Assembly: GCA_038396605.1 (NCBI GenBank)
Contig: CP121690.1
Location: 2,632,356 to 2,696,355, forward strand
Direction of reading: 5' to 3'
Length of the DNA stretch: 64,000 nucleotides
Source: Eubacteriales bacterium mix99
GTDB lineage: Bacteria; Bacillota; Clostridia; Caldicoprobacterales; DTU083
Part shown: positions 18,557 through 27,610 of the stretch, piece after piece
How positions within the stretch are numbered: the first letter of the stretch is position 1
Layout: every line of letters starts with the position of its first letter
The notes under the pieces: model-generated
Told to the model about the DNA's origin: nothing
Databases searched by the model: none
What the model saw: only the letters and a program-made list of their open reading frames with translations
Made by a program: the position numbers and the translations under genes

Positions 18557-19396
18557 TTAACCGCTCGTTGTCTTTTTCTTTTTTGCAGTTCGTTCCGGCT
18601 TTGGTGGAGAGTCGGTAGGCTGTTTCAGCCGTCCCGTTTCCTTCACGCTTTCCTGAAGAGCCTGCATCAAATCGATTACATTCTGCCGGGGAGCCTTTTC
18701 CTGAAGGATTACCTCATCCCCTTCGATCTTTTTATGGATCAGTCCCAGAAGATCCTTCCGATACTCATCCGTATAGTTTCCCGGATCGAATGCAGTTGTC
18801 AGATTATCAATCAGCTGCATCGCCATGGATAACTCCTTTTCATCCGTCTTGCCGGCCTCCGGTATATTTGGCACCTGCACAATGTCACGTACTTCGTCCG
18901 GATAAAAGATGGTCTCCATAACCAGCAGATTCTGATAAACCCGTACTGCTGCCAGGGATTGCCTGTTCCGTATGGTGATTTTTGCGATTGCAATCCTTTC
19001 GGATTGATTCATGGCTTCTCTCAGCAGATTATATGCCTTTTCCCCGGTATCCTGGGGAGACAGATAATAGGTTTTTATAAAATAAATGGGATCAATCTCC
19101 GTCAGATTTACAAAATCAAGAATTTCTATTGCCTTGCCGGTGGATTGCTGCAAGGATTCCAGATCCTTGTCGTCGATGATCACAAATTTTCCAGGCTCAT
19201 ATTCGTAACCACGGACAATATCCTCCTGTTTAATCTTCTTGTTGCAGGTGGGGCATACTTTTTCATATCGAATCGGGGTTCTGCATTCCTTATGAATATA
19301 TTTGAAGTGCACATCCTTGTCTTCCGTTGCCGCAAACATTTTAATGGGAATGTTCACCAATCCGAAACTGATGGATCCTTTCCACATTGTGTGCAT
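18557..19396 (-). CDS. ku: Non-homologous end joining protein Ku
   Basis: A protein of 279 residues starting MHTMWKGSISFGLVNIPIKM, the canonical bacterial Ku N-terminus. The central beta-barrel region carries the cysteines KECRTP...KVCPTC, and the helical part has MQLIDNLTTAFDPGNYTDEYR near residue 200. The lysine-rich C-terminal tail ends KKKKTTSG, typical for DNA contact and ligase recruitment. Ku forms a homodimer that threads onto double-strand break ends and recruits the ligase encoded next. ATG 19396 follows AAGGAG; a second ATG three codons later is possible. Confidence 0.97.
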   Translation of the reverse strand: MHTMWKGSISFGLVNIPIKMFAATEDKDVHFKYIHKECRTPIRYEKVCPTCNKKIKQEDIVRGYEYEPGKFVIIDDKDLESLQQSTGKAIEILDFVNLTEIDPIYFIKTYYLSPQDTGEKAYNLLREAMNQSERIAIAKITIRNRQSLAAVRVYQNLLVMETIFYPDEVRDIVQVPNIPEAGKTDEKELSMAMQLIDNLTTAFDPGNYTDEYRKDLLGLIHKKIEGDEVILQEKAPRQNVIDLMQALQESVKETGRLKQPTDSPPKPERTAKKKKTTSG

Positions 19397-19473
19397 AAAA
19401 TTCCGTCTCCTTTCCTATCAAAGTCCTGCTACTATGTTTTGTAAGTATTCATTCGTTATACTTGTTCCCGGAC

Positions 19474-19500
19474 AAAAAAACACTCTTCGTTCGAAGAGTG
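19474..19500 (-). terminator. Intrinsic terminator after the GDT1-family gene
   Basis: CACTCTTCG and CGAAGAGTG form a perfect 9-bp stem (19481-19500), followed on the minus strand by seven T residues (19480-19474). It separates the manganese exporter from the ku operon. Confidence 0.9.
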
Positions 19501-19550
19501 CAATGAAGGAAAACAGCTTCCCCACAATATTATAAGCTATCCGTTATAAA

Positions 19551-20687
19551 CTACCCGTCATTTTTTGATTTTTTCAAGTTGGGCGAAAGGTCTGCGGAAA
19601 TATTGGCCTCTTTTTGTGAGAGAAACCTTCCATATTCCTCCCAGTCATGAACCCGGTCCATGCTTTGACCAAAAAGAATGATTTCCAGACTTTTTCTTAT
19701 TTTATGAATCGACTGGTATCCCGGATTATCCGGATCCTCCTTCAGCACTTCCCATGTCATTCTCAGGCTTCTCATTGCCTGCTCCCTGTTGAAGGGCTTG
19801 CGAAGAGTGCTTTTGTTTATGCCGGATGGATCCCTGTACGCTGGAGGCTTTCCGCTCAAACAGGACTGAATCAGTGTTTTGGTGGAACCGACAATACAGT
19901 GGTCTCCCTGGCACTTCCCGCACTTTCCGGTACCAGGGCAAATACGGTCGAAATCCCTGCCGATCTGATGATAATAATCATACAGTTCCCTGGATTTTCG
20001 GATCAGGGCAGATTCCCGTCCCTGCTTCTGTGCCCGTATCAATCGCCTTACCGATTCCGTCAGGGCAATCGTCAGGATAATGCCGGCCAACAGACCATTC
20101 CAAACCGTCCAGTATTTCTTTGGAACGCCTTGCATCAATTTTGAGATACCGAAAAACAGGAAAATAGCAGCGGAAGCCAGCTTCAGCGCCATTTCCGGTA
20201 TTTTATCCCCCAGCTTTTTCCCAATGAAAATTCCAATTCCTCCCGCCCCGATCATTCCGGATACGGTCCCTGCCAGAATGGCGAGGGGAGCGTCAGCATC
20301 GGACGCCAGCGCAATGGCCGTCAATTGGGTCTTATCTCCAAATTCACCGATAAAATAAGCCGTTGCAACGGTCAGAACCGGTCCGAGTTGAATCTTTTGG
20401 CTGCTATTTTCCGTTTCCCCTCCTTCTTCCACCCTCAGGGACCAGAATGCGAACAAAAGGAACGCAAAACCCGCAATCATCTGAATGGTTTTCATGGGAA
20501 CAAAACCGGAAACAAGTCTTCCCAGCAGCACCGCAAGACCATCATTCAGCAGGGCCCCCGCCAGCATTCCCATGAGTACTTTTTTCAAAGGATACCGGGT
20601 GGCAAAGGTGATTGCCAGCAACTGGCTTTTATCCCCCATTTCTGCCAGAAAAACAAGTGAAAAAGCCTGAATGAATTCTTTTGTCAT
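19551..20687 (-). CDS. GDT1/TMEM165-family manganese exporter with C-terminal extension
   Basis: A protein of 378 residues. The first roughly 190 form the UPF0016 cation transporter with two inverted repeats carrying AEMGDKSQ (about residues 15-22) and GEFGDKTQ (about 114-121), the acidic ion-binding motifs, and six helices. A seventh helix lies near 195-215. Then comes a soluble tail of about 160 residues with Cys250, Cys256, Cys259 and Cys264 (C-x5-C-x2-C-x4-C), not part of the usual family length of 190-230. The tail resembles nothing I know. ATG 20687 has GGAGG five bases upstream and is preferred over the adjacent ATG and an upstream TTG. A manganese riboswitch precedes it, supporting Mn2+ export. 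Confidence 0.9.
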   Translation of the reverse strand: MTKEFIQAFSLVFLAEMGDKSQLLAITFATRYPLKKVLMGMLAGALLNDGLAVLLGRLVSGFVPMKTIQMIAGFAFLLFAFWSLRVEEGGETENSSQKIQLGPVLTVATAYFIGEFGDKTQLTAIALASDADAPLAILAGTVSGMIGAGGIGIFIGKKLGDKIPEMALKLASAAIFLFFGISKLMQGVPKKYWTVWNGLLAGIILTIALTESVRRLIRAQKQGRESALIRKSRELYDYYHQIGRDFDRICPGTGKCGKCQGDHCIVGSTKTLIQSCLSGKPPAYRDPSGINKSTLRKPFNREQAMRSLRMTWEVLKEDPDNPGYQSIHKIRKSLEIILFGQSMDRVHDWEEYGRFLSQKEANISADLSPNLKKSKNDG

Positions 20688-20776
20688 CATTACCTCCGCC
20701 TTTATTGTCGTTTTCAAAATATATAAAGAAAGCGAAACGTTTCAGATTAAGAGCTAATATCTTAGCAGATTAATCT

Positions 20777-20873
20777 AAAAGTCTCGCTTCTTTAAGTCTC
20801 TTAAAGCAAATAAAACCAGGATTTCTCCAGTATGTTGATTTTATTTACGGCCATACCGTAGCTACTCCCTTTT
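20777..20873 (-). ncRNA. yybP-ykoY manganese riboswitch
   Basis: The minus strand shows AAAAGGGAGTAGC, a UACGG/CCGUA hairpin, the invariant TCAACATACTGG in a long helix closed by CCTGGTTTTATT, a CTTTAA/TTAAAG helix, and GAAGCGAGACTTTT closing the basal stem with the 5' AAAAG. This is the yybP-ykoY consensus. Between it and the gene is an AGATTAA/TTAATCT stem without a T tract, so control may be at translation, or by a terminator I cannot see. Confidence 0.93.
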
Positions 20874-20885
20874 AGAGATAAAATT

Positions 20886-20914
20886 ATTCTAGCATACTAT
20901 ATCAATGAAAACAA
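20886..20914 (-). promoter_or_regulatory. Promoter of the manganese riboswitch transcript
   Basis: TTGTTT (20914-20909), a 17-base spacer and TAGAAT (20891-20886) lie about 13 bases before the aptamer. Confidence 0.65.
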
Positions 20915-21060
20915 GGGGGAAAAAAAGAAAGGAAAAGAGGACAACCGTAAATAATATCGAATATTTTGAGAGACAGTGATCAGTGCTGCAGCAGACCGCA
21001 TCAGAAAAAAGTCCATAACGGACAGGGAAAAGAAAGCAACGAACGACTGGAGGAATTGTC

Positions 21061-22242
21061 ATGGTGGCGAAATCCATAGCAGAGAAAATGTCCGGATCCT
21101 CCTGGATCCGCGCTATGTTTGAAAAGGGAGCAATGCTTCGGGAAAAATACGGTGCAGATAAGGTGTATGATTTCTCCCTCGGCAACCCGGACCTGGAACC
21201 TCCCATAGGGGTAAAGAAAGCTCTTATCCGGCTGGCCGGATCGGAGGAACCGGATCTTCATAAATATATGAACAACGCCGGATTTCCGGATGTCCGGGCA
21301 AAAATATCCGCGCAGATTCAAAGGGAAACCGGTCTTCCCCTCTCCGGAAAACATATCATCATGACATGCGGAGCGGCAGGCGGCCTCAATGTCGTGCTCC
21401 ATACCATTCTGAATCCCGGGGAAGAGGTCATTGTGCTTGCCCCGTATTTTGCGGAATATCTGGGCTATATCGAGAACCACAGGGGAAAAGTTGTCCTGTC
21501 TCCCTGCAGTACCGGGTCGTTTGAACCGGATCTTTCCGATCTGGAAAGAAAAATCACCCCATCCACTAAGGCTCTGATCCTGAATTCCCCCAACAATCCT
21601 ACCGGTGTCGTTTATTCTTCTGCCATTCTTGGAAAAATGGCAGAGCTGATTGAAGCAAAGGAAAGGGAATTCCATACCCAAATCCTGATTCTCTCCGATG
21701 AACCTTATACCAGATTGGTTTATGACGGCTGTACCGTACCTTCCGTGCTGCGCATCTTTCCAAACTCCGTCGTCGTCAATTCCTACAGTAAATCACTGGC
21801 CTTGCCCGGAGAACGGATTGGTTATATAGCCGCTCATCCTTTCATGAAGAATGTGGATTCCCTGATCAACGGATTTGCTTATTCCAACCGGGCCCTTGGT
21901 TTTGTCAATGCGCCCTCCATGTTTCAAAAGGTTATAGCCGAGTCTCTGGAGGAAAGCGTGGACACCGATATTTACAGGGAACGCAGGGATCTGATTTACA
22001 ACCATCTGATCCAACTGGGTTATACCTGCAGGAAACCGCAGGGGGCCTTTTATCTGTTCCCCAGGGCGTTGATTGACGACGACATCGCATTTGTGGAGCA
22101 TGCGGCCAAATACAATGTCCTTCTTGTCCCTGGTACGGGGTTCGGCTGCCCCGGATATTTCCGGCTTTCCTACAGTGTAAGCAGGAAAACAATCGAAAAC
22201 TCCCTGCCGGCTTTTGAGAAACTGACAAGGGATTTTCAATGA
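21061..22242 (+). CDS. PLP-dependent class I/II aminotransferase
   Basis: A fold-type I aminotransferase of 393 residues. The PLP-binding residues are visible: SPNNPTG with Asn179, SDEPY with Asp213 and Tyr216, and SYSKSLALPGERIGY with Lys244 forming the internal aldimine. The N-terminal MVAKSIAEKMSGSSWIRAMF fits a Clostridia aminotransferase subfamily close to aspartate aminotransferases; substrate cannot be read from sequence. The start follows GGAGGAATTGTC. It is a single gene, divergent from the manganese exporter, with a CBS-ACT gene convergent. Confidence 0.9.
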   Translation: MVAKSIAEKMSGSSWIRAMFEKGAMLREKYGADKVYDFSLGNPDLEPPIGVKKALIRLAGSEEPDLHKYMNNAGFPDVRAKISAQIQRETGLPLSGKHIIMTCGAAGGLNVVLHTILNPGEEVIVLAPYFAEYLGYIENHRGKVVLSPCSTGSFEPDLSDLERKITPSTKALILNSPNNPTGVVYSSAILGKMAELIEAKEREFHTQILILSDEPYTRLVYDGCTVPSVLRIFPNSVVVNSYSKSLALPGERIGYIAAHPFMKNVDSLINGFAYSNRALGFVNAPSMFQKVIAESLEESVDTDIYRERRDLIYNHLIQLGYTCRKPQGAFYLFPRALIDDDIAFVEHAAKYNVLLVPGTGFGCPGYFRLSYSVSRKTIENSLPAFEKLTRDFQ

Positions 22243-22359
22243 GAAGTCATCCCAGTTTCACCCGGTACAGGGGAATATATTTCAGTTGCCCATGAACCCT
22301 GGTACTTTGCATTTCCGCATGGTGTTTTCCTCTGATTTCATGCTTACACAAGCTTTCTG

Positions 22360-23004
22360 TTAAAATCCATTCTGCAGCTTATACAGGATATTGAATCCTT
22401 TCTTTCGGATGGAGTTTTCAATCTCCTCTGTATTCAGGGAGCTGATCCCGACCACGACGGCGCTTTTCCCGTTTTCTCCGCGGTAAACGGCTACACGGGT
22501 GATGTTTGCGCCAAACTGTCCAATGATGCTGGTCAGATTGGACATAATACCCGGCTCATCATCTGCCTCCACGGTCAAACGGGTCCCCGGTTCCCGAAAT
22601 CCGAGCAGTTCAATAAAGGAATCCAATATATCACTTTCTGTGATAATTCCTGCCAGCCTGTCATGATCCATCACCGGCAGAAAACTGACTTTGTTGTCTC
22701 TCATCAGGGTAGCGGCTTCTTCCAGCAGGGCATCCGGTGAAATGGTAACAAGATGTTTGCTCATGATCTGCTTGATTTTTGTCTTGGCAAGCAAGTAAGT
22801 AATTTCCCCCATGCTCAGCGTTGTTGCCCTGGACGGGGAATATCGGTCAATATCCTCTTTGGAGACGACTCCCACCAGCTTTCCGTTTTTCAGAACCGGC
22901 AGGCGTTTGACATCGTACCGGGTCATGATTTCATGAGCATCGGGAATGGTCTGTTCTGGAGAAATGGTAAATGGATGGGTCGTCATCTTTGTTTTGACAA
23001 ACAT
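22360..23004 (-). CDS. CBS-pair and ACT domain protein (AcuB-like)
   Basis: A protein of 214 residues with two CBS domains (about 1-60 and 72-130) and a C-terminal ACT domain starting TRLTVEADDEPGIMSNL. Length and architecture match B. subtilis AcuB. CBS pairs bind adenine nucleotides and ACT domains usually bind amino acids. AGGAGG at its start is embedded in the livF stop codon, three bases apart, so it is the last gene of the liv operon. That suggests a regulator that senses branched-chain amino acids and energy state, though no partner is evident. Confidence 0.88.
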   Translation of the reverse strand: MFVKTKMTTHPFTISPEQTIPDAHEIMTRYDVKRLPVLKNGKLVGVVSKEDIDRYSPSRATTLSMGEITYLLAKTKIKQIMSKHLVTISPDALLEEAATLMRDNKVSFLPVMDHDRLAGIITESDILDSFIELLGFREPGTRLTVEADDEPGIMSNLTSIIGQFGANITRVAVYRGENGKSAVVVGISSLNTEEIENSIRKKGFNILYKLQNGF

Positions 23005-23007
23005 ACG

Positions 23008-23712
23008 CTAACCTCCTAAATACGCTTTTCGGATCTCATCACTTTGAATCAAATCCGTACCGGTCCCGGAAAGGGCAATGGATCCTGTTTCCAGGACATA
23101 AGCCCGGTCTGCTATCTGCAGCGCCATGCTGGCATTTTGCTCCACCAGCAGAATGGTGGTGCCTGTGCTGTTGATATCTTTAATAATACCAAATATCTCC
23201 TGAACCAACAAGGGGGCCAGACCCATGGAAGGCTCATCCAGCAGAAGAATTCTTGGCCGGCTCATCAGTGCCCGTCCAATGGCCAGCATCTGCTGCTCTC
23301 CGCCGGATAAAGTCCCTGCCGCCTGTTTCTTGCGATCGGATAAAATGGGAAAGAGATCATAAACCTTCCTCAGATCCGCCGCGATCGCTTCTTTATCTTT
23401 TCTTAGATAGGCGCCCAGCTCCAGGTTTTCCAGAACGGACATGGAAGAGAAAACCCGGCGCCCTTCCGGTGACTGCGAGATTCCCGCCCGGACCCGGCCC
23501 TGCGACGGGGTATGGGTAATATCCTGCCCGTAAAGCAGAATTTTCCCATCGGCAGGCTTCTTCAAGCCAGAGATGGTTCGCAGAATGGTGGTTTTTCCCG
23601 CACCGTTGGCTCCGATCAAGGTTACGATTTCCCCTTCCCGGACCATCAGAGATACATTTTTCAGAGCATGAATCACGCCAAAATAGACATCCAGGTTTTG
23701 AACATCAAGCAT
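23008..23712 (-). CDS. livF: Branched-chain amino acid ABC transporter ATPase LivF
   Basis: The second nucleotide-binding subunit, about 234 residues. It has Walker A GANGAGKTT, signature LSGGEQQ, Walker B ILLLDEPSMGLAP and the switch histidine region LLVEQNASMAL, in which the usual H-loop His is Asn, normal for LivF. Two adjacent ATGs (23715 and 23712) lie after AGGAGG; the second has better spacing. It overlaps livG by 8 bases. It energises uptake with LivG through LivHM. Confidence 0.95.
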   Translation of the reverse strand: MLDVQNLDVYFGVIHALKNVSLMVREGEIVTLIGANGAGKTTILRTISGLKKPADGKILLYGQDITHTPSQGRVRAGISQSPEGRRVFSSMSVLENLELGAYLRKDKEAIAADLRKVYDLFPILSDRKKQAAGTLSGGEQQMLAIGRALMSRPRILLLDEPSMGLAPLLVQEIFGIIKDINSTGTTILLVEQNASMALQIADRAYVLETGSIALSGTGTDLIQSDEIRKAYLGG

Positions 23713-24490
23713 CATGAACCTCCTCTCCCAGATATGCTTTGATGACACGCGGATTGGAACGGATTTCGTCCGGAGTCCCGTTGGCAATCAACATGCCATA
23801 ATCCAGCACATAAATTCGCTCGCATATTTTCATGACCAGGGACATATCATGCTCAATCAGCAGGATCGTCAGTTGGAACTGTTTCCGGATCCACTGAATC
23901 AGTTCTGTCAACGCCGCTGTTTCCGCCGGATTCATGCCGGCGGCAGGCTCATCCAGCAGCAAAAGGGCTGGCTTTGTGGCAAGGGCGCGGGCAATTTCCA
24001 AATGACGTTGTTCTCCGTATGGCAGATTCTTTGCCAGCTCATCCTTTTTGTCATCCAGCTTCATGATTCGCAGAAATTCCAGGCTTTCCTCCTTCAGCTT
24101 CTTTTCTTCCCTTTGATAGGAGGGCAGATGCAAAAAGCCGGACAGAAGCCCGTAATTTACGTTCTGATGCATGGCAATCCGGACATTGTCAAATACCGTA
24201 AGATCCCGGAACAGCCGGATATTCTGAAAGGTCCGCGCAACGCCTGCCTTGCAGATGTTGTAGGGCTTTTGTCCTTCCAGGGAAATTTCCCTGCCGGCTG
24301 TTGTAAGGGTTATGGTCCCCTTATCCGGCGCATATACGCCGGCCAGCAGGTTAAACACCGTGGTTTTACCCGCACCATTGGGCCCGATGAGACCAATCAG
24401 CTCTCCCTGTTCCAGTTTCATGCTGACATTGGAAACAGCCATCAATCCGCCAAAGGATTTTGTCAGTTTTTTTACATATAACAGTGCCAT
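23705..24490 (-). CDS. livG: Branched-chain amino acid ABC transporter ATPase LivG
   Basis: A protein of 261 residues with Walker A GPNGAGKTT, signature LPYGEQRHLEIARAL (the LivG variant of the LSGGQ signature), Walker B LLLLDEPAAGMNP and the H-loop LLIEHDMSLVM. GVARTFQNIRLF is the LivG Q-loop. It starts one base after livM and pairs with LivF. Confidence 0.96.
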   Translation of the reverse strand: MALLYVKKLTKSFGGLMAVSNVSMKLEQGELIGLIGPNGAGKTTVFNLLAGVYAPDKGTITLTTAGREISLEGQKPYNICKAGVARTFQNIRLFRDLTVFDNVRIAMHQNVNYGLLSGFLHLPSYQREEKKLKEESLEFLRIMKLDDKKDELAKNLPYGEQRHLEIARALATKPALLLLDEPAAGMNPAETAALTELIQWIRKQFQLTILLIEHDMSLVMKICERIYVLDYGMLIANGTPDEIRSNPRVIKAYLGEEVHDA

Positions 24491-24491
24491 A

Positions 24492-25433
24492 TTATTCCCT
24501 TCCTTTCCCGGGAGACAGGAATTTCCCTAATTTGCCGAAGATGGAAAGGGAAATTTCTTTGGATCCCATCAGTCCCTGGGGACGGAAAATCATGATCACA
24601 ATCAGGAGCAAAGAATAAAGAATCATCCGAAGCTCCGGAAACGACTGCAAAAAAGTGGAGATCAGGGCCAGAAGAACAGCTGCCAGGATGGATCCGGACA
24701 TACTGCCCATTCCTCCCAGTACAACAATCACCAATACATCTATGGATTTCAGGAAGCCAAAGGTTCCAGGCTTCAGGAAATAGAAGTAGGAAGCATACAG
24801 GCCCCCGGCAATTCCTGCACAAAAAGCTCCCACTGTAAAGGCAATCACTTTGTATCTGGTAACCGGTATGCCTACGGACTCTGCGGCAATTTCATCCTCC
24901 CGGATGGAAATGCAGGCACGCCCGTGAGAGGAATTCAAAAAGTTTACAAGAAGCAGGACCGTCCCGGCGGAAAACAAATAGAGCCAGAACCAGTTTACAA
25001 ATTGTGGAATACCGCTGAGGCCTGCCGCTCCGTTGGTAATCTCAAGGTTTGTAAGGATGACCCGTATAATCTCGGACATTCCCAGGGTGGCAATCGCCAG
25101 GTAGTCTCCCTTCAGACGGAGGGTCGGCAGGCCCACCAGAATTCCGACCAGGGCAGCCAGAACGGCTCCAGCCAGCAACCCTGCGAGAAAGCCCGGAAGA
25201 GTGGGAAACCGAAGCAGAATCAATGCACAGATATACGCTCCGATGGACATAAAGCCTGCATGACCCAGAGAGAACTGTCCCGTAAAACCGGTGATCAGAT
25301 TCAGGCTGACCGCCAGAATGATATTGATGCATATCGTTGCCAGGGTAGCCTGCAGATAGGAATTGATGATATTGGTGGATATCAGGATCTGAACCACCAC
25401 AAAAGGGAGCACGATACCGATGAATTTTTTCAA
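24492..25433 (-). CDS. livM: Branched-chain amino acid ABC permease LivM
   Basis: A permease of 313 residues with about nine membrane helices. The family motif SLNLITGFTGQFSLGHAGFM lies near residues 44-63, LRLKGDYLAIATLGMSEIIR near 108, and the EAA-like loop DEIAAESVGIPVTRYK near 180. It forms the translocation pathway with LivH. It is separated by 5 bases from livH in the same operon. Confidence 0.95.
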   Translation of the reverse strand: MKKFIGIVLPFVVVQILISTNIINSYLQATLATICINIILAVSLNLITGFTGQFSLGHAGFMSIGAYICALILLRFPTLPGFLAGLLAGAVLAALVGILVGLPTLRLKGDYLAIATLGMSEIIRVILTNLEITNGAAGLSGIPQFVNWFWLYLFSAGTVLLLVNFLNSSHGRACISIREDEIAAESVGIPVTRYKVIAFTVGAFCAGIAGGLYASYFYFLKPGTFGFLKSIDVLVIVVLGGMGSMSGSILAAVLLALISTFLQSFPELRMILYSLLLIVIMIFRPQGLMGSKEISLSIFGKLGKFLSPGKGRE

Positions 25434-25438
25434 CTCTA

Positions 25439-26323
25439 CTACACCTTCTCTCCGGAGCTTTTTCCCAAAATACCCGTTGGTTTCACGATCAGGATCAGAA
25501 TCAGAATGGCAAACACCACAGCATCCCGATACATGGAACTGCCGTATCCGGAAACAAACACCTCAACGATCCCGATGAGATACCCGCCGATCAAGGCCCC
25601 CGGGATCAGGCCGATGCCTCCCAGGACAGCGGCAACGAATGCCTTCAGCCCGGGCATCATTCCCATCAGTGGATTGATGGAATTATAGTACACTCCGACC
25701 AGAACACCGGCGGCACCTGCCAGGGCAGACCCCAGAACAAACGTAAAGGATATGGTCGTATCCACATTGATGCCCATCAACTGGGCCGCATCGTTGTCCA
25801 GGGATGCGGCGCGCATGGCTTTTCCGATCTTGGTCCGTTTCACAATGAACTGGAGTACCACCATGAGAAGTATTGTGATGACAAGGATCAGAATTTGCTG
25901 CATGGTAACAACTACGCCGCCAAACTGATATCTCTCCGCCAGAAGACCAGTCATGGCAGGATAAGTCCGGACATTGGCCTTTACAAAAAACATGGTGCCG
26001 TATTCCAAAAAAAGTGAAACGCCAATGGCTGTAATCAATACCGCGATCCGGGGAGCATTCCGCAGGGGTTTGTAGGCAATTTTTTCAATTGCAAAACCTA
26101 GCACCGTGCAGCCGGCCATGGCAATCAACAGGGATGGCAGAAAGCCAAGCTTCAGGATTGTCATACAGAAATAGCCAATATAGGCCCCCAGCATATAGAT
26201 GTCGCCATGTGCAAAATTGATCAGTTTGATGATACCATAGATCATGGTATATCCCAGAGCGATTAACGCATAGATACTGCCCAGGGACAACCCATTGATC
26301 ACCTGTTGTAGAAATTGTTCCAA
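25439..26323 (-). CDS. livH: Branched-chain amino acid ABC permease LivH
   Basis: A permease of about 294 residues with eight or more helices. NGLSLGSIYALIALGYTMIY and IINFAHGD-type KLINFAHGDIYMLGAY motifs define LivH, and the EAA loop is RAASLDNDAAQLMGINV. A longer open frame begins at an ATG at 26356. The start chosen is TTG 26323, seven bases after AAGGG, because it gives the conserved N-terminus EQFLQQVINGLS. Confidence 0.94.
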   Translation of the reverse strand: MEQFLQQVINGLSLGSIYALIALGYTMIYGIIKLINFAHGDIYMLGAYIGYFCMTILKLGFLPSLLIAMAGCTVLGFAIEKIAYKPLRNAPRIAVLITAIGVSLFLEYGTMFFVKANVRTYPAMTGLLAERYQFGGVVVTMQQILILVITILLMVVLQFIVKRTKIGKAMRAASLDNDAAQLMGINVDTTISFTFVLGSALAGAAGVLVGVYYNSINPLMGMMPGLKAFVAAVLGGIGLIPGALIGGYLIGIVEVFVSGYGSSMYRDAVVFAILILILIVKPTGILGKSSGEKV

Positions 26324-26419
26324 TCCGCATCCCTTCTTTCCATTGCCATCGAACAATATTCATTTGAACAAAGTATACAGACGTACAATTTTCCGGTCAT
26401 TTCCGATATTCTGCCGGCA

Positions 26420-27583
26420 TCATTCTTCCGGACGGATTCTCTCGCTGGAAACCTGCTTTCCGTTTTCCAGTTTGATGACAACCGTGTCCTTTACAGCATT
26501 GTGATTTTTATCTACACGAATATTTCCGGTAACTCCTTCAAAATTTTTGGTCTCTGCCAGAGCAGACTTGATGGATTCTCCGTCCTGCTTTTCTGCATGA
26601 CCGATGGCCTGCTCCGTGAGTTTGGCAAGATCATACCCCAATGCGTTGAAAGCATCGGGCTCTTTTTTGTATTTTGCCTGAAAAGCCCTGAGAAACTCCT
26701 GAACGGTGGGATTATCGTCCAGGGAAGAGTAATGATTGGAAAAATAGACATTGGAAAGGGCATCTGCACCAGCCAATTCCGCAAGTTTCGGGGAATCAAA
26801 CCCATCCGCGCCCAAAATGGGAACATCGATTCCCTGAGCCCTTGCCTGCTTGATAATCAGCCCGGCTTCCTCATAATATCCAGGAATAAAGATCACATCA
26901 AAGTCCTGATTCCGGACACTGGTCAGGATGGCGTTGAAATCCGTATCCCCCTTTACGTAGGCCTCCTGTTTGACGATGGTACCGCCGGCTCCCTTGAATG
27001 TTTTGGCGAAGCTCTCTGCCAGACCTTTGGCATAATCATTGGAGCTGTCCCGGATAATAACGGCTTTTTGTTTGCCGAGATTCTCAGTGGCATATCTGGC
27101 CATGGCTTTTCCCTGGGCAGAATCCATGAAGCAAATACGGAAAGCGTATTCCTTTACCCCTCTTTTATCCACCGTCACATCATCCGCTGTGGCGGATCCC
27201 GACAGTACGGGAATTTTGTTCTGCTCCGACACCGGTATTGTGGCCTTGAAGGCTCCGGACGTGGCAGGGCCAAGAACGGCAAGTACCTTATCCTGCGTCA
27301 TCAGCCGGGTTGACAGAGTCGTAGCTTCTGCTTCCTCTGATTTGTTGTCATATTTTATGGTCTGAATCTTTTTCCCGTTCAAACCACCGGCTTTGTTGAT
27401 TTCCTCAATAGCCAGCTCAATTCCTTCCACGGAGCTCTGTCCATAGGTCGCAGCTGCGCCGGAAAGCTCGTAATTCAAACCGATCCGAATGGTATTGGAA
27501 TCCTTTGATGTGGTTTGAGAGCAGCTTCCAAAAATTGTCATCGCGAGGATCGCAACAGCCAGGAAAGTGATTGCCTTTTTCAT
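26420..27583 (-). CDS. livK: Branched-chain amino acid-binding lipoprotein LivK/LivJ
   Basis: A type I periplasmic-binding-fold receptor of 387 residues. The signal peptide ends in the lipobox IFGSC (Cys21), so it is a membrane-anchored lipoprotein, as expected for a Gram-positive cell. The domain starts IRIGLNYELSGAAATYGQS, with VLAVLGPATSGAF and YDLAKLTEQAI later. It delivers leucine, isoleucine or valine, or a related amino acid, to LivHM. It is the first gene of the operon, behind a TTGACA promoter with a palindrome over the -10. Confidence 0.94.
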   Translation of the reverse strand: MKKAITFLAVAILAMTIFGSCSQTTSKDSNTIRIGLNYELSGAAATYGQSSVEGIELAIEEINKAGGLNGKKIQTIKYDNKSEEAEATTLSTRLMTQDKVLAVLGPATSGAFKATIPVSEQNKIPVLSGSATADDVTVDKRGVKEYAFRICFMDSAQGKAMARYATENLGKQKAVIIRDSSNDYAKGLAESFAKTFKGAGGTIVKQEAYVKGDTDFNAILTSVRNQDFDVIFIPGYYEEAGLIIKQARAQGIDVPILGADGFDSPKLAELAGADALSNVYFSNHYSSLDDNPTVQEFLRAFQAKYKKEPDAFNALGYDLAKLTEQAIGHAEKQDGESIKSALAETKNFEGVTGNIRVDKNHNAVKDTVVIKLENGKQVSSERIRPEE

Positions 27584-27610
27584 AATGTATACTCCTTCGC
27601 CCCGAAAAAT

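Noticed and set aside
19396-19470. Forespore (SigG-like) promoter before ku, with CATAGTA near the start
   Set aside because: The only -35-like elements have wrong spacing (9 or 20 bases), so the motif is not convincing.
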